NCBI RefSeq assembly: GCF_014836955.1 | Contig: NZ_JACSPV010000007.1 | Coordinates: 97,350 to 161,349 of the forward strand | Reading direction: 5' to 3' | DNA length: 64,000 nt | Source of the DNA: Bacillus norwichensis | Lineage (GTDB): Bacteria; Bacillota; Bacilli; Bacillales; Bacillaceae_C | Shown: positions 43,116 to 52,284 of the stretch, piece after piece | How the letters are laid out: every line of letters starts with the position of its first letter | Numbering within the stretch: position 1 is the stretch's first letter | The notes under the pieces: generated by a model | Told to the model about the DNA's origin: nothing | Database searches by the model: none | The model's input: only the letters and a program-made list of their open reading frames with translations | Program-made: the position numbers and the translations under genes

Positions 43116-44271
43116 TACTGCTCAGACTAGGTAAAGCGACAGGTATCTTGATTGAAATAACCGTTCCTGCTCCCTGCTTGGAATGGATGGAAAGCAGGCC
43201 GTCCAATATTTCGACGCGTTCCCTCATTCCCATCATGCCGTAGCTTCCGCTTTTCTGCACGTTAACATCAAAACCGCTTCCATCATCTTTCACAATAACA
43301 TATACTTGCTCAGACAGTATTTCTACCTTTACCTGGATAGTTCTTGGCTGAGCATGTTTCAACGCATTATGTACAGCTTCTTGGATGAGCCGAAAAAGAG
43401 CCACTTCATATTTTTGGGGAAGCCTTGTATCCTTCCCAAAGTATACAAATTCGATGTTCGTCGTTTTATGGTACTCTTCGACTGTGGCCAAATATTTTGT
43501 TAAGGTCGGAATCAATCCGAGATCATCAAGTGCCATCGGCCGCAAATCATAAATGATACGTCTAACTTCATACAAGGTAGTTCGAATCATTTCCTTCAGG
43601 CTGCGAATCTCTTCAAGGGATCGCTCCGGTCCTTCTTCTTTATGCATCTTTTCCGCCAAGTCGGAACGGATCAGAACGCTTGCAAGTAATTGTGCTGGTC
43701 CATCATGGATTTCCCGGGACAAACGCTTCCTTTCCTCTTCCTGTGCTTCGATGATCCGCAAGCCAAAGTCCTGCTTCAGTTTCGCATCTTCAAGGGCCTC
43801 GCCCATTTCCTTGATATCACTGACTAAATAATTGGACACAATTGAAATTTGCGAGACAAGCGTTTCCGCGCGCTCAATCGTTTGCTGCAGAATAAGCAGG
43901 CGTCTCTCCAGATCATCTCTTCGTTCTCTAAGCTGTTTTTCCAGTTGGCGTGTCATCATTAATTTTGATTGGAGATCATGTGCTTGTTCATATGCGGTTC
44001 GCACCTGTTCTTCGCTGTAGTCTTTAAAATGCAGACTTATGGTAGACAGACGCTGTCTGGAAATCCTGGCTTGCACATCCAATTGATCACCCTCATCGAT
44101 GACTTTATTGACTTCAGCCTTGATTTTTTCCAATTCTTTTACTATATTGTCATGGTCATGGCGGCATTGTTCGCCAATCTGGAAAATCTCGTGCTTGCTT
44201 CGATCCACAGTATTGATCATCTGTTCCACAATATTATCCAGTGCTTTTATATTCACTTTCTTAAGTGCCAT
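43111..44271 (-). CDS. degS: Sensor histidine kinase DegS
   Basis: A 386-residue cytoplasmic kinase of DegU. Long coiled-coil sensor part (residues ~10-180), phosphorylated His189 in SREIHDGPAQLLAS, and HATPase domain with VHNALKHAQ and KDDGSGFD. No membrane helices, as for B. subtilis DegS. GAGGAAA precedes ATG 44271. The stop codon is supplied by a type I repeat. A GGGGGCCCCC palindrome lies a few bases before the ribosome site. Confidence 0.97.
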   Translation of the reverse strand: MALKKVNIKALDNIVEQMINTVDRSKHEIFQIGEQCRHDHDNIVKELEKIKAEVNKVIDEGDQLDVQARISRQRLSTISLHFKDYSEEQVRTAYEQAHDLQSKLMMTRQLEKQLRERRDDLERRLLILQQTIERAETLVSQISIVSNYLVSDIKEMGEALEDAKLKQDFGLRIIEAQEEERKRLSREIHDGPAQLLASVLIRSDLAEKMHKEEGPERSLEEIRSLKEMIRTTLYEVRRIIYDLRPMALDDLGLIPTLTKYLATVEEYHKTTNIEFVYFGKDTRLPQKYEVALFRLIQEAVHNALKHAQPRTIQVKVEILSEQVYVIVKDDGSGFDVNVQKSGSYGMMGMRERVEILDGLLSIHSKQGAGTVISIKIPVALPSLSSI

Positions 44272-44425
44272 TTTCCTCGAGGGGGCCCCCTTTCGGATCG
44301 GGTATACTGGAAATAGGCGTTAAGACATACCTACCATTCTACTAAAGTATTATATCATGTATAATTTTATTAAAACATACTATTTTAGTTGGGAAAATAA
44401 TAGAGCATTTGAAAGGAGTAGAGTC

Positions 44426-45061
44426 GTGCTTCCACAATATTTGACGGTAAAAGCAGCAGGGACCCATGAAATCAACATTCAAAAGTCAAGATTCATTGCA
44501 CATATAAAAAGGACCGAAACGGAGAAAGAGGCGCAAACTTTTATACAGGAAATCAAAAAAGAACATTGGAATGCCACCCACAATTGTTCTGCTTACCTAA
44601 TCGGTGAAAACGACCAGATTCAAAAAGCAAATGATGACGGTGAACCTAGCGGAACGGCTGGAGTTCCTATGTTGGAAGTGCTAAAGAAAAGAAAGCTGAA
44701 AGACACAACAGTTGTCGTGACAAGATACTTCGGGGGCATTAAGTTAGGAGCCGGAGGGCTCATCCGGGCCTACGGCAGAGCAGTTTCTGAAGGAATTGAT
44801 GCTGTTGGTACGGTCGAACGGACTCTCATGACTGTCATGCATGTGAAAGCTGATTACACATGGCTCGGAAAACTTGAAAATGAAATCCGTTCATCCGATT
44901 ATCAACTGAAAGACATCCATTATTCAGAACTTGTTGAGATCGAGGTTTATGTTCAAGAGGACAAAATAAAGGAGTTTCAGGAGTGGATGACAGAACTGAC
45001 AAACGGGCAGGGAAACATGTCAGAAGGAGAGCAATTATATATGGAAAAAGACGTCAAATAA
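44426..45061 (+). CDS. yvyE: YigZ/Impact family protein
   Basis: A 211-residue YvyE/YigZ protein. N-terminal Impact domain with KSRFIAHIKRT, NATHNCSAYLIG, DDGEPSGTAGVPML and VTRYFGGIKLGAGGLIRAYG; C-terminal DUF1949 domain. The family is ubiquitous and probably acts in translation control, without a defined reaction. GTG 44426 is chosen because AAAGGAG lies 7 nt upstream; a longer frame begins at 44357. Divergent from degS as in B. subtilis. Confidence 0.93.
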   Translation: MLPQYLTVKAAGTHEINIQKSRFIAHIKRTETEKEAQTFIQEIKKEHWNATHNCSAYLIGENDQIQKANDDGEPSGTAGVPMLEVLKKRKLKDTTVVVTRYFGGIKLGAGGLIRAYGRAVSEGIDAVGTVERTLMTVMHVKADYTWLGKLENEIRSSDYQLKDIHYSELVEIEVYVQEDKIKEFQEWMTELTNGQGNMSEGEQLYMEKDVK

Positions 45062-45076
45062 CCTTACCTGTTGTAA

Positions 45077-45108
45077 AGATAGGAGTAAAGACTCCTATCT
45101 TTTTTATT
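45077..45108 (+). terminator. Terminator of yvyE
   Basis: AGATAGGAGT-AAAG-ACTCCTATCT followed by TTTTTATT. Confidence 0.9.
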
Positions 45109-45127
45109 AGGGAAAATTTTTTTCTAA

Positions 45128-45997
45128 TTAGTTGGGCACATTTCCAAAGTCAATGTCTTTCGCCAACATCAAGGCACCCAATATCCCTGAATCCGCACCA
45201 AGTCCTGGTGTTACAATGTACTCTTCCAACAAAGGTAATTTTAAAAATCCTTCGGATAGACGCTGCACCTCATTATGAATACTTGGAAATAAATGCGATT
45301 GCTTCATCACTCCTCCGCCCATAATGATTTTCTCGGGAGAAAGAATTAGAATATATTGCAGGAGAGCTTGAGCCAAATAATGGACTTCCAATTCCCAAGC
45401 TTGATGATCCTTCAGCAAATTTTCTCCCTTTATGCCCCAACGTTTTTCGATTGAGGGGCCTGAAGCCAAGCCTTCTAGGCAATCCTTGTGATAGGGGCAA
45501 ACCCCTTCAAACCTGTCTAGCGGGTGACGACGTAAAAATATATGCCCCATTTCCGGATGTGAAAGACCATGAAGGCACTTGCCACCAATAACAGCTCCAG
45601 CGCCAATTCCTGTTCCTACGGTTATGTACAGACAGTTACTCCCTTTTCCTGCACCAAACAGAAACTCACCCCAAGCAGCCGCATTGACGTCTGTATCGAA
45701 TGCAACTGGTATATTCAATGCTTTCTTCATCGTTTCGACAAACGGAAAGTTGCACCATCCATGCTTCGGCGTTGATGTGATGTATCCAAATGTATCGCTT
45801 TTTTCATTCAAATCAAGCGGACCGAAAGATCCAATTCCAAGAGCCTTAATTTCATGGCCTTTAAAAAATTCAATTACCATCGGGATCGTCTGTTCAGGAA
45901 TCGTAGTCGGGATCTGGATGCGTTCCAACATTTCTCCATTATCATTCCCAACAGCGCAGACAAACTTTGTCCCTCCAGCTTCAATCGCTCCCAACAT
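45128..45997 (-). CDS. ROK family fructokinase/sugar kinase
   Basis: A 289-residue ROK kinase. Phosphate loop AIEAGGTKFVCAVG, catalytic Asp in FDTDVNAAAWGE, and a zinc site HPEMGHIF...CPYHKDCLEGLASGPS, the form seen in fructokinases such as YdhR/ScrK. It phosphorylates fructose or a related hexose with ATP. ATG 45997 is chosen since MLGAIEAGGTKF is the family start; the site AAGGAAAGAAGTG is spaced somewhat long. Stands alone with no transporter beside it. Confidence 0.88.
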   Translation of the reverse strand: MLGAIEAGGTKFVCAVGNDNGEMLERIQIPTTIPEQTIPMVIEFFKGHEIKALGIGSFGPLDLNEKSDTFGYITSTPKHGWCNFPFVETMKKALNIPVAFDTDVNAAAWGEFLFGAGKGSNCLYITVGTGIGAGAVIGGKCLHGLSHPEMGHIFLRRHPLDRFEGVCPYHKDCLEGLASGPSIEKRWGIKGENLLKDHQAWELEVHYLAQALLQYILILSPEKIIMGGGVMKQSHLFPSIHNEVQRLSEGFLKLPLLEEYIVTPGLGADSGILGALMLAKDIDFGNVPN

Positions 45998-46149
45998 GAA
46001 AATTTCACTTCTTTCCTTGCAGTCATTCATCTTTCATTCTATCATCATATTTCCTTGATACATACATAAATCTAGATATAGGAAAGCGATGACAAATAAG
46101 ACATTTACGAGAAGGCAGCTAGTCAACCACCATGAGAAATTGACTACAT

Positions 46150-46240
46150 CCTTGCTAGCCGCCTCCTATGGCTTCGGAAGGTGTAAAAACAACATCAATG
46201 ATGCTTTAGCTTGCTCGTAGCTGGACAGGATAAAGTCTAT
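46150..46240. repeat. Possible fragment of the type II repeat
   Basis: TAGCCGCCTCCTATGGCTTC and, after a gap, CTCGTAGCTGGACAGGATAA recall the ends of the copy at 63425-63560 (CATCCTGTGGCTTCGG ... CATAGCTGGACATAAAG). Short and diverged. Confidence 0.4.
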
Positions 46241-46254
46241 TTGGAGGGACGGCT

Positions 46255-47439
46255 ATGGAAATCCAAGTACGATCAGGTGATTCACTTTGGTATTACAGCC
46301 AGTTATTTCGTATTCCGTTCGTATTAATCCTCGATTCCAACGCGAATCTTCCTAATCCAAACGCCCTTAAAGTTGGGCAGGTGATTCAAATTCCCGGATT
46401 TCAAAAAGGCGTCTATACAATTAAGTCTGGTGACACCTTTTGGAAAATTGCTCAGGGACGGAATGTGAACGTTGATGCTCTTTTGATTTTAAACCAGAAT
46501 ATCAATCCAAACCAATTGACCATCGGGCAGCAAATCAATATTCCAGTCAGAGTCATGTCAAGAATAATCAACGGCAATGAACCGTACGATTTTCAGAAGA
46601 TGAACAACGATATAAACAAACTACTCTCGGTTTATCCATTTATAAAAAGGAAGGAAGCTGGAAAAAGTGTTCTCGAAAACCCTCTGCATATACTCCAAAT
46701 CGGAACATCTGGAAGAAAAGTACAGATTAATGCCTCCTTCCATGCAAATGAATGGATCACCACACCGATTTTCATGCGCTTTTTAAGTGATTATATGCTG
46801 GCCCTCACCAATGGCCTGATGATTCAAGGTATATCAGCATTAACGATCTATACAGGGAGCAGACTGTTTGCCACACCAATGGTGAATCCTGACGGTGTCA
46901 ATCTCGTCCTGAACGGCCCTCCTCCCGAAAGAGAAGCCGAGCTTATTCGGCTGAATAAAGGCAGCCTTGACTTCTCAGGCTGGAAAGCGAATATTCGCGG
47001 CGTAGATTTAAATAAACAATTCCCTGCCAATTGGGAGTTTGAAAAAGAAAGGAAGCCGAAAGAACCGGGGTCCCGTGACTTTCCAGGCTACACACCGCTT
47101 TCTGAACCGGAAACGAAAACGATGGCAGATTTGGCCAGAACGGAAAACTATGACCGCCTACTTGCTCTCCATACGCAAGGGCAGGAAATCTATTGGGGGT
47201 ATGAAGGACTGGAGCCGCCGGAATCCGAAGTGCTTGCAAGGGATTTTTCCATCCTTAGCGGGTATGAAGCCGTCCGCTATGTCGACAGTTATGCTGGCTA
47301 TAAGGACTGGTTCATCCAGGACTTCAGAAAGCCGGGCTTTACCATTGAATTAGGCATAGGGCAAAATCCGTTGCCGCTTTCCCAATTTGAAGAAATCTAC
47401 TCCCACATGCTAGGACTTTTTGTAAGATCGCTGATTTAA
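46255..47439 (+). CDS. LysM-M14 gamma-D-glutamyl-diaminopimelate peptidase
   Basis: A 394-residue peptidoglycan peptidase. Two LysM domains (residues 1-48, 52-98: VRSGDSLWYYS, IKSGDTFWKIA) bind cell wall. The M14 domain has zinc ligands His163 and Glu166 (FHANEW), His306 (LALHTQG) and catalytic Glu365 (FTIELGIG). It matches endopeptidase I, which cleaves between gamma-D-Glu and meso-DAP, often for muropeptide recycling or spores. No signal peptide, so it may act in the mother cell or after lysis. GGAGGGACGGCT precedes ATG. Its 3' end overlaps the convergent VanZ-like gene by 30 bp. Confidence 0.93.
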   Translation: MEIQVRSGDSLWYYSQLFRIPFVLILDSNANLPNPNALKVGQVIQIPGFQKGVYTIKSGDTFWKIAQGRNVNVDALLILNQNINPNQLTIGQQINIPVRVMSRIINGNEPYDFQKMNNDINKLLSVYPFIKRKEAGKSVLENPLHILQIGTSGRKVQINASFHANEWITTPIFMRFLSDYMLALTNGLMIQGISALTIYTGSRLFATPMVNPDGVNLVLNGPPPEREAELIRLNKGSLDFSGWKANIRGVDLNKQFPANWEFEKERKPKEPGSRDFPGYTPLSEPETKTMADLARTENYDRLLALHTQGQEIYWGYEGLEPPESEVLARDFSILSGYEAVRYVDSYAGYKDWFIQDFRKPGFTIELGIGQNPLPLSQFEEIYSHMLGLFVRSLI

Positions 47440-47817
47440 CATTTTAATCAAAGCTAGAGTTATCAATGCGCCCAATGAATCCAAACCTACATCCCAGATG
47501 GAAGCCGTTCTATCCGGGACATATGATTGATGTAATTCATCCGTTGCCGCATATAAGGTTGTAATCATCCATGCCAATAGAAACTTTCTCTTTTCAAAGC
47601 TGTTGAAAAGGAAGACTGCCAGAAGTCCGAATGCTCCCAAGTGTACGAGCTTGCGGAAGACAAAATTTATAAAGGCAGCTTCATCCAAGGAAAGTCCTAG
47701 CAGCTTTTTGATTAATAATTGTGTATGTCCGCCTGTTGAAGAAGGTGAATGTGTTGCGATAAAAATGGCCACTGCCCATGCAATAGCTGCAACTAGCCAG
47801 ATTCGACGCTTTTTCAT
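47410..47817 (-). CDS. VanZ-like membrane protein
   Basis: A 135-residue protein with four membrane helices and VanZ-family features: THSPSSTGG, KLVHLGAFGLLAVFLF and TDELHQSYVPDRTASIWDVG. VanZ proteins are linked to glycopeptide (teicoplanin) tolerance, but most Bacillus members are uncharacterised. ATG 47817 with AAGAGG upstream is preferred over 47856. The C-terminus is antisense to the end of the M14 gene. Confidence 0.9.
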   Translation of the reverse strand: MKKRRIWLVAAIAWAVAIFIATHSPSSTGGHTQLLIKKLLGLSLDEAAFINFVFRKLVHLGAFGLLAVFLFNSFEKRKFLLAWMITTLYAATDELHQSYVPDRTASIWDVGLDSLGALITLALIKMLNQRSYKKS

Positions 47818-47843
47818 GATTAATACCTCTTTTTGACAATAGT

Positions 47844-47880
47844 AAAGGCGGGACACTTTATATGCATTCCCGCCTTTTTA
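47844..47880. terminator. Hairpin between LCP and VanZ genes
   Basis: AAAGGCGGGA...TCCCGCCTTT; T-rich on the plus side (TTTTTATATT). Right after the LCP gene's stop on the minus strand, so probably works in either direction. Confidence 0.65.
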
Positions 47881-47883
47881 TAT

Positions 47884-48810
47884 TTATATATTCAAATGAT
47901 CTTTCAACACGCCCTGAACCCTTGCCCTTTCCTCCTGGGAAACAAGGTAATACCAGATACCATCAATTTTGGACCCCTGTCCTTCAATTTGATACTGATC
48001 AATTTTATGGCGTGCCTCTTTATAATTCTTTTGAATATCTTTCATTTCACTGAAAGAGAGATTTGTTTCAACATTTTTTCCTAATGCCTCAAGAACATCG
48101 TCATACTTCCAGATTGCCGAAATATTCGCCCCTTTGTTAATTACCCCTTGAATAACCTGGCGTTGGCGCATCTGGCGTCCAAAATCTCCCCGCGGATCAT
48201 CGTAACGCATCCGGGCATAAGCCAATGCATCGGTGCCATTCAGAGAAATCTGTCCTTTGGAAAATTGCTTTTTACCAACAGAAAAATCAATATCGTTATT
48301 TACATCGACACCGCCGACGGCATCCACAATTTCCTTAAATCCTTCCATATTCAGCTTAATATAGTAATCAATCGGAATATCAAGAAACTTTTCAACCGTA
48401 TTCATTGACATTTCAACGCCGCCAAACGCATACGCATGGTTAATTTTGTCATCCACGCCTTTACCCACTATTTCAACTCTCGTATCCCTTGGAATACTGA
48501 GCATATCTATCGATTCTGTCTTAGGGTTAACCGTCATCACAATGATGGAATCAGAACGGCCACGGTCGCCAGGGCGTTCATCTACCCCTAACATCAGCAC
48601 AGAAAAAGGCTCTTTTTTATTAAGTGATAAATTTGCCTCCCTAGCTACTTCCGGAGTACGATCAAGCGGATTATGCATATTTTTGGCAGTTTTATTAATG
48701 TTATGATAGATTGAGAAACCAAATCCAACTACAGCAATGACCAACAGCAAGATAACAATCAGCACGATTTTTAAAGCTTTTGATTTCTTTTTTGGTTTAT
48801 GTCTTGACAT
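47884..48810 (-). CDS. LytR-CpsA-Psr family cell-wall polymer ligase
   Basis: A 308-residue LCP protein. N-terminal basic tail and one membrane helix (LKIVLIVILLLVIAVVGFGF), then the LCP domain with FSVLMLGVDERPGDRGRSD, SIPRDTRVEI and ALAYARMRYDDPRGDFGR. These enzymes attach wall teichoic acid or other polymers to peptidoglycan outside the cell. GAAGGGGAAAATTC precedes ATG 48810. It corresponds to the TagU/TagT/TagV set; the particular paralog is not assigned. Confidence 0.94.
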   Translation of the reverse strand: MSRHKPKKKSKALKIVLIVILLLVIAVVGFGFSIYHNINKTAKNMHNPLDRTPEVAREANLSLNKKEPFSVLMLGVDERPGDRGRSDSIIVMTVNPKTESIDMLSIPRDTRVEIVGKGVDDKINHAYAFGGVEMSMNTVEKFLDIPIDYYIKLNMEGFKEIVDAVGGVDVNNDIDFSVGKKQFSKGQISLNGTDALAYARMRYDDPRGDFGRQMRQRQVIQGVINKGANISAIWKYDDVLEALGKNVETNLSFSEMKDIQKNYKEARHKIDQYQIEGQGSKIDGIWYYLVSQEERARVQGVLKDHLNI

Positions 48811-48976
48811 GAATTTTCCCCTTCTAGTTTTGGTATTTATCAGTCTTATATTTTGCCACTCTTATTATAAATGACAATTCCCACAAATCAATAACACTTT
48901 AAAGCAGGTTGATTCACTTTGTCACTTCTATATGCTACTATAGCATGTACATTAGAAGCAATAGGGAGACGTACAC

Positions 48977-49435
48977 ATGGTTAAAGTATTATTTGTCTGC
49001 TTGGGTAATATTTGCCGCTCACCCATGGCTGAAGCCATCATGAGGGATCTGATAGAAAAAGAAGATTTGAGCAAAAATATTTCAGTGGATTCAGCAGGAA
49101 CAGGCTCATGGCATATTGGAGAACCTCCACATAAAGGCACTTTAAAAAAATTGGAAGAATACGATGTCAACACCAAAGGACTGATAGCTAGGCAACTTTC
49201 CTCAAAAGATTTCGATGAATATGATTACATAGTGGGGATGGACGAATCGAACATCCGAAATATTTCCAAGATAACAGGTCAATCGAATGATCCTAAAATC
49301 ATTCGCCTCCTTGATTTGACGGATGCAAAAAAGGATGTCCCTGACCCTTATTACACCGGTGATTTTCAGGAAACTTATGATCTGATTAGTGAAGGCTGCC
49401 AAGTACTTTTGGAAAGAATTAAAGTAAACATGTAA
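48977..49435 (+). CDS. Low-molecular-weight protein tyrosine phosphatase
   Basis: A 152-residue LMW-PTP. Catalytic P-loop VCLGNICRSP near the N-terminus and the general-acid motif DPYYTG near the C-terminus are intact. Cytoplasmic phosphatase, as YfkJ/YwlE; YwlE-type enzymes act on arginine phosphate, but the residues that separate the two classes were not resolved here. GGGAGACGTACAC precedes ATG. Confidence 0.93.
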   Translation: MVKVLFVCLGNICRSPMAEAIMRDLIEKEDLSKNISVDSAGTGSWHIGEPPHKGTLKKLEEYDVNTKGLIARQLSSKDFDEYDYIVGMDESNIRNISKITGQSNDPKIIRLLDLTDAKKDVPDPYYTGDFQETYDLISEGCQVLLERIKVNM

Positions 49436-49452
49436 CATGGAAGAATTTTCAG

Positions 49453-49504
49453 TTCACCTTTGGATTTGATCGTTTTGCGAGATATTCCAAAGGTGAATTT
49501 TTTC
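49453..49504 (+). terminator. Terminator of the phosphatase gene
   Basis: TTCACCTTTGGA...TCCAAAGGTGAA stem followed by TTTTTTC. Confidence 0.88.
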
Positions 49505-49826
49505 ATGCAGATTTAAGACTCGCTTTCTTGCTCTAAAAATTTAACAATCGTCAAGTGCCAACTGATGATTATTTTCATCTCACCAGTTATTCGGCATCAC
49601 TCGTCCATCTAATCAAGGAAAAACGTCCTCCACCTTTAGCTTCCGACAAATGCGTTAAGGAAAAGATTGGGGAGATAGAAACAGAGTCTTCTTCTAAAAA
49701 AGAGTGATGTGCCATTGTTACAGAAGGAAAAAGACCCCAGATATCCGGGGCCTTGTCTAGGATGTTTTGATTGTGTGGCTTTTGCATGAGGAATAATGCG
49801 AAAAGTTTAACTATTGGAGTATGCTA
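49505..49826. other. Intergenic region
   Basis: About 320 bp with no supported gene. ACCCCAGATATCCGGGGCC (49734-49752) forms a small hairpin. A 66-codon minus-strand frame lacks a ribosome binding site. Confidence 0.45.
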
Positions 49827-50174
49827 CTATGAATTCATTTTGAATAAAGCATTAAGCTTCATATCATGAATGCCTACTTTCCCACCTAAGTAGCTTATAT
49901 CAGCCTTTATCGTTTTCATTTCATCTGAAATAACAGTGAAAATAGATTGATGTTCATCAAGTCTATCCTCAACTTGTTTAAAATGACTTCGTATTTCATT
50001 CGTAAGATTATCAATTTTTTCTCCATTACTGCGCAGTTCTGTTTTCACTTCCTGAAGCTCAGCATACATCGACTTCTGGTCCGACTTCACTTCCTGAAGC
50101 TCTACGCGTATCTCTTGAAATCCATTGTCAAGGTCGCCCAGCTTAGTTAAAATTTCCTTTAATATTGCTTCCAA
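49827..50174 (-). CDS. Coiled-coil protein of unknown function
   Basis: A 115-residue, almost fully coiled-coil protein: repeated LQEVKSDQ/LQEVKTEL segments and GDLDNGFQEIRVELQE, with a short C-terminal KLNALFKMNS. TTG 50174 is chosen because AAGGAGGTG lies 8 nt upstream; the frame extended to 50219 includes that site. TATGCTATAAT further upstream is a good -10 element. Resembles the many small coiled-coil proteins encoded near phage or plasmid genes, but no family was recognised and no such genes are nearby. Confidence 0.75.
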   Translation of the reverse strand: MEAILKEILTKLGDLDNGFQEIRVELQEVKSDQKSMYAELQEVKTELRSNGEKIDNLTNEIRSHFKQVEDRLDEHQSIFTVISDEMKTIKADISYLGGKVGIHDMKLNALFKMNS

Positions 50175-50451
50175 TTCTTTTTCACCTCCTTCTTGCGAAC
50201 AATTATAGCATACTGCCAAGGTTATCTACTTTCTTTCTAATAAAACAAAAGACTATTACATTTCTTTTCCGCTTTTGAAAATAACAAATTGAGCTAAGGT
50301 AGATGCATAGTTTGAACCATTCTTACTAAAATGATTAGAAGCAAAAATTCAATGTTGAATCCCTTCACCTTACTATCAGCGAATGCTAGTTGAACAGTCT
50401 TCACTCAGAAAAATTATTCCTTTTACCTACCTAATAGTAGGTTCCTTTTTA
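50175..50451. other. Intergenic region
   Basis: About 280 bp. Apart from the promoter-like TATAAT near 50202-50207 and a small CCTAC...GTAGG hairpin near 50437, nothing is recognised. Confidence 0.4.
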
Positions 50452-50502
50452 AAAACTTTTAAAAGGCGGGTTTAGGCCTCTTTCGAAGCACCCCCGCCTT
50501 TT
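50452..50502 (-). terminator. Terminator after the DUF2512 gene
   Basis: AAAAGGCGGG...CCCGCCTTTT stem ending in TTAAAAGTTTTT on the minus strand, just after the stop codon. Confidence 0.8.
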
Positions 50503-50503
50503 T

Positions 50504-50866
50504 TCATCCTAGTGTCATTTCCTTTCTTGCGCGTCCGGTTCGGATGAGCCACATATGAATGAAAAACTCCACTAACGTGAGGAATAAAGCAGTAACGACA
50601 GCTCCCACAAGTGTTACCTGAGCAGTAAAAAAGAAGTAACTTAAAATATAAATGATTAGTGTAGAGCCAACAAAGTCCGTAATTGTGCTAAGCCAAAAAG
50701 TACTTTCTGACAACAATGCCCATTCAAACAAATGCCCTGCGACGGCCAATGTAACCCCGATGACAATCGGCTGGTAGGTACCGGAGAAATTCACATTCGT
50801 CAGCAGACTTCCTGAAATAGTAACTATAATGGGGCAGATAATCAGTTTCATTATGAAATTCAACAT
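50504..50866 (-). CDS. YndM-like DUF2512 membrane protein
   Basis: A 120-residue protein with four membrane helices (MKLIICPIIVTISG, IVIGVTLAVAGHLFEW, STLIIYILSYFFF, ALFLTLVEFFIHMWLI). Size and layout match the DUF2512/YndM family, whose role is unknown. ATG 50866 has AAAGGAGG 8 nt upstream; the frame to 50932 is not used. Spaced 62 bp after the metallophosphoesterase. Confidence 0.85.
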   Translation of the reverse strand: MLNFIMKLIICPIIVTISGSLLTNVNFSGTYQPIVIGVTLAVAGHLFEWALLSESTFWLSTITDFVGSTLIIYILSYFFFTAQVTLVGAVVTALFLTLVEFFIHMWLIRTGRARKEMTLG

Positions 50867-50928
50867 AGAAAAGGCCTCCTTTATTGAAAAGGATGCCTTG
50901 ACCTTAGCTTTTTTATTCCTTTCTTCCC

Positions 50929-51765
50929 TCATTCTTTCTTCAGTGTCACTACGACTATTTCGGGACGGTTAAACATTCGGTACGGGACCACACTATTGCC
51001 GAGTCCCCGGCTCACTACCATTGTCGTTATACCCTTTGTATGCACTCCCGCCGTATATTTCGGAAACCAGCCCTGCCCTGGTGCAATAAGTCCGCCAATA
51101 CCAGGAATCCGCACTTGACCTCCATGGGCATGTCCAGTAAAAATCAAATCAACCTGCCTATTGGTATAGACATCGAATACTTCAGGTCGATGAGAAAGAA
51201 GAAGCCGATAATATTGATCCGGTATACTAGCCAATGTGCTGTCCATATACTTAGCAATCGTTTTTTCTGAGCCCTCAATCGACTCCATCAAGGGATCATC
51301 GAGCCCTGCGATGACTAATTTCTCCCCGTCACGCTCAAGGATTTTTGCTTCATTTTTCAACACAACGACCCCTAAGGCCCGAAGTGCGCTTGTGATTTCT
51401 TCTACTTGATTAACCGCAACTTCATGATTACCGATCACATAATACACCTTTGCGATTCTAACTAATTTCCTGACAAGTTGAAGACTTTTTTCAAGATCGT
51501 ACCGGTTACTGTCAATAATATCTCCCGTTAGAAAAATAAAATCCGGATCTAACTTTTTTACTTTTTCCGCCAGCTTTATTTGATTTTGACCAAATTCTGC
51601 ATCTTGCAAATCAGACAGTTGAACAATAACCAGACCATCAAAGGCTTTTGGAATCCGGTCAGACGCAATTTCATGGGAAGACACCTGAAGCCAATGATTA
51701 TTTACATATAGAAACACCCAGACGAGTGCAATAATAATAATGAGCTTGAATAATTTATGTTTCAT
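50929..51765 (-). CDS. Membrane-anchored metallophosphoesterase
   Basis: A 278-residue YkuE/YaeI-like calcineurin-fold hydrolase. One N-terminal membrane helix (FKLIIIIALVWVFLYV), then metal motifs SDLQDAEFG, LTGDIID, VIGNHE and TGHAHGGQVRIPG, and the late GNSVVPYRMFNRPEI. The SDLQ motif replaces the usual SDLH. Family members cleave lipid A precursors or phosphodiesters outside the membrane. The ATG at 51765 overlaps a 13-codon frame (from about 51796) that has the better ribosome site AAAGGAATGGAATAG, so translation may be coupled. Confidence 0.88.
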   Translation of the reverse strand: MKHKLFKLIIIIALVWVFLYVNNHWLQVSSHEIASDRIPKAFDGLVIVQLSDLQDAEFGQNQIKLAEKVKKLDPDFIFLTGDIIDSNRYDLEKSLQLVRKLVRIAKVYYVIGNHEVAVNQVEEITSALRALGVVVLKNEAKILERDGEKLVIAGLDDPLMESIEGSEKTIAKYMDSTLASIPDQYYRLLLSHRPEVFDVYTNRQVDLIFTGHAHGGQVRIPGIGGLIAPGQGWFPKYTAGVHTKGITTMVVSRGLGNSVVPYRMFNRPEIVVVTLKKE

Positions 51766-51901
51766 CTTTGGCAATTTTTTGAGTTACTAATTTCATCTAT
51801 TCCATTCCTTTCTTTTTACAGCATATTGTATCATTTTTTATAGACAAAATTGGGTTATACATGAATTTTATGCGGACATCTTTAGGCATTATTACAAAAA
51901 A

Positions 51902-51947
51902 ATAGCCAGCCAATCATGTTGTCTACAAGATTGGCTGACAAATTCCC
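51902..51947 (-). terminator. Terminator of the YtxH-like gene
   Basis: CAGCCAATC...GATTGGCTG stem followed on the minus strand by GCTATTTTTTTG. Confidence 0.85.
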
Positions 51948-51948
51948 A

Positions 51949-52221
51949 TCAAGATTGTTGAACTTTTTTATTGTAATAATTGACGCTGTACTGAGCACCT
52001 TCCTCCACCATTTTTACATCTTCAAAGTCATAAGGATCAGGACGCCCGGCTTTTTTCAACCATTCTGATTCCTCTTGATTTTCTCGAAGAATCCTAGTCT
52101 TTTTCTTCACTTTTTCAACTAATTCTCGTATTTTCTCACGGTTTTGTTTCACGGATATGAGAGCTCCTCCTGCCACACCAAGTCCTAATAATACATAAGT
52201 TATTTTACCGGATTTGCCCAT
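51949..52221 (-). CDS. YtxH-like general-stress membrane protein
   Basis: A 90-residue protein: short N-terminus, one membrane helix with a glycine zipper (YVLLGLGVAGGALIS), and a basic coiled-coil segment (VKQNREKIRELVEKVKKKTR). This is the YtxH/DUF948-neighbour type of small membrane protein. ATG 52221 follows AAAGGAGGAAATCTC. Function not established. Confidence 0.75.
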   Translation of the reverse strand: MGKSGKITYVLLGLGVAGGALISVKQNREKIRELVEKVKKKTRILRENQEESEWLKKAGRPDPYDFEDVKMVEEGAQYSVNYYNKKVQQS

Positions 52222-52284
52222 GAGAGATTTCCTCCTTTCTTCCCTTTTCCTCTGTTTACCCGTCAAAGAGAAGATCAATCATGT

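Noticed and set aside
44275..44292. GGGGGCCCCC palindrome before degS as an operator
   Set aside because: Too short and without a second copy; may simply reflect local sequence around the ribosome site.
49587..49787. 66-codon minus-strand frame after the phosphatase gene
   Set aside because: No start signal and an internal small hairpin; no sign of selection can be judged from one copy.
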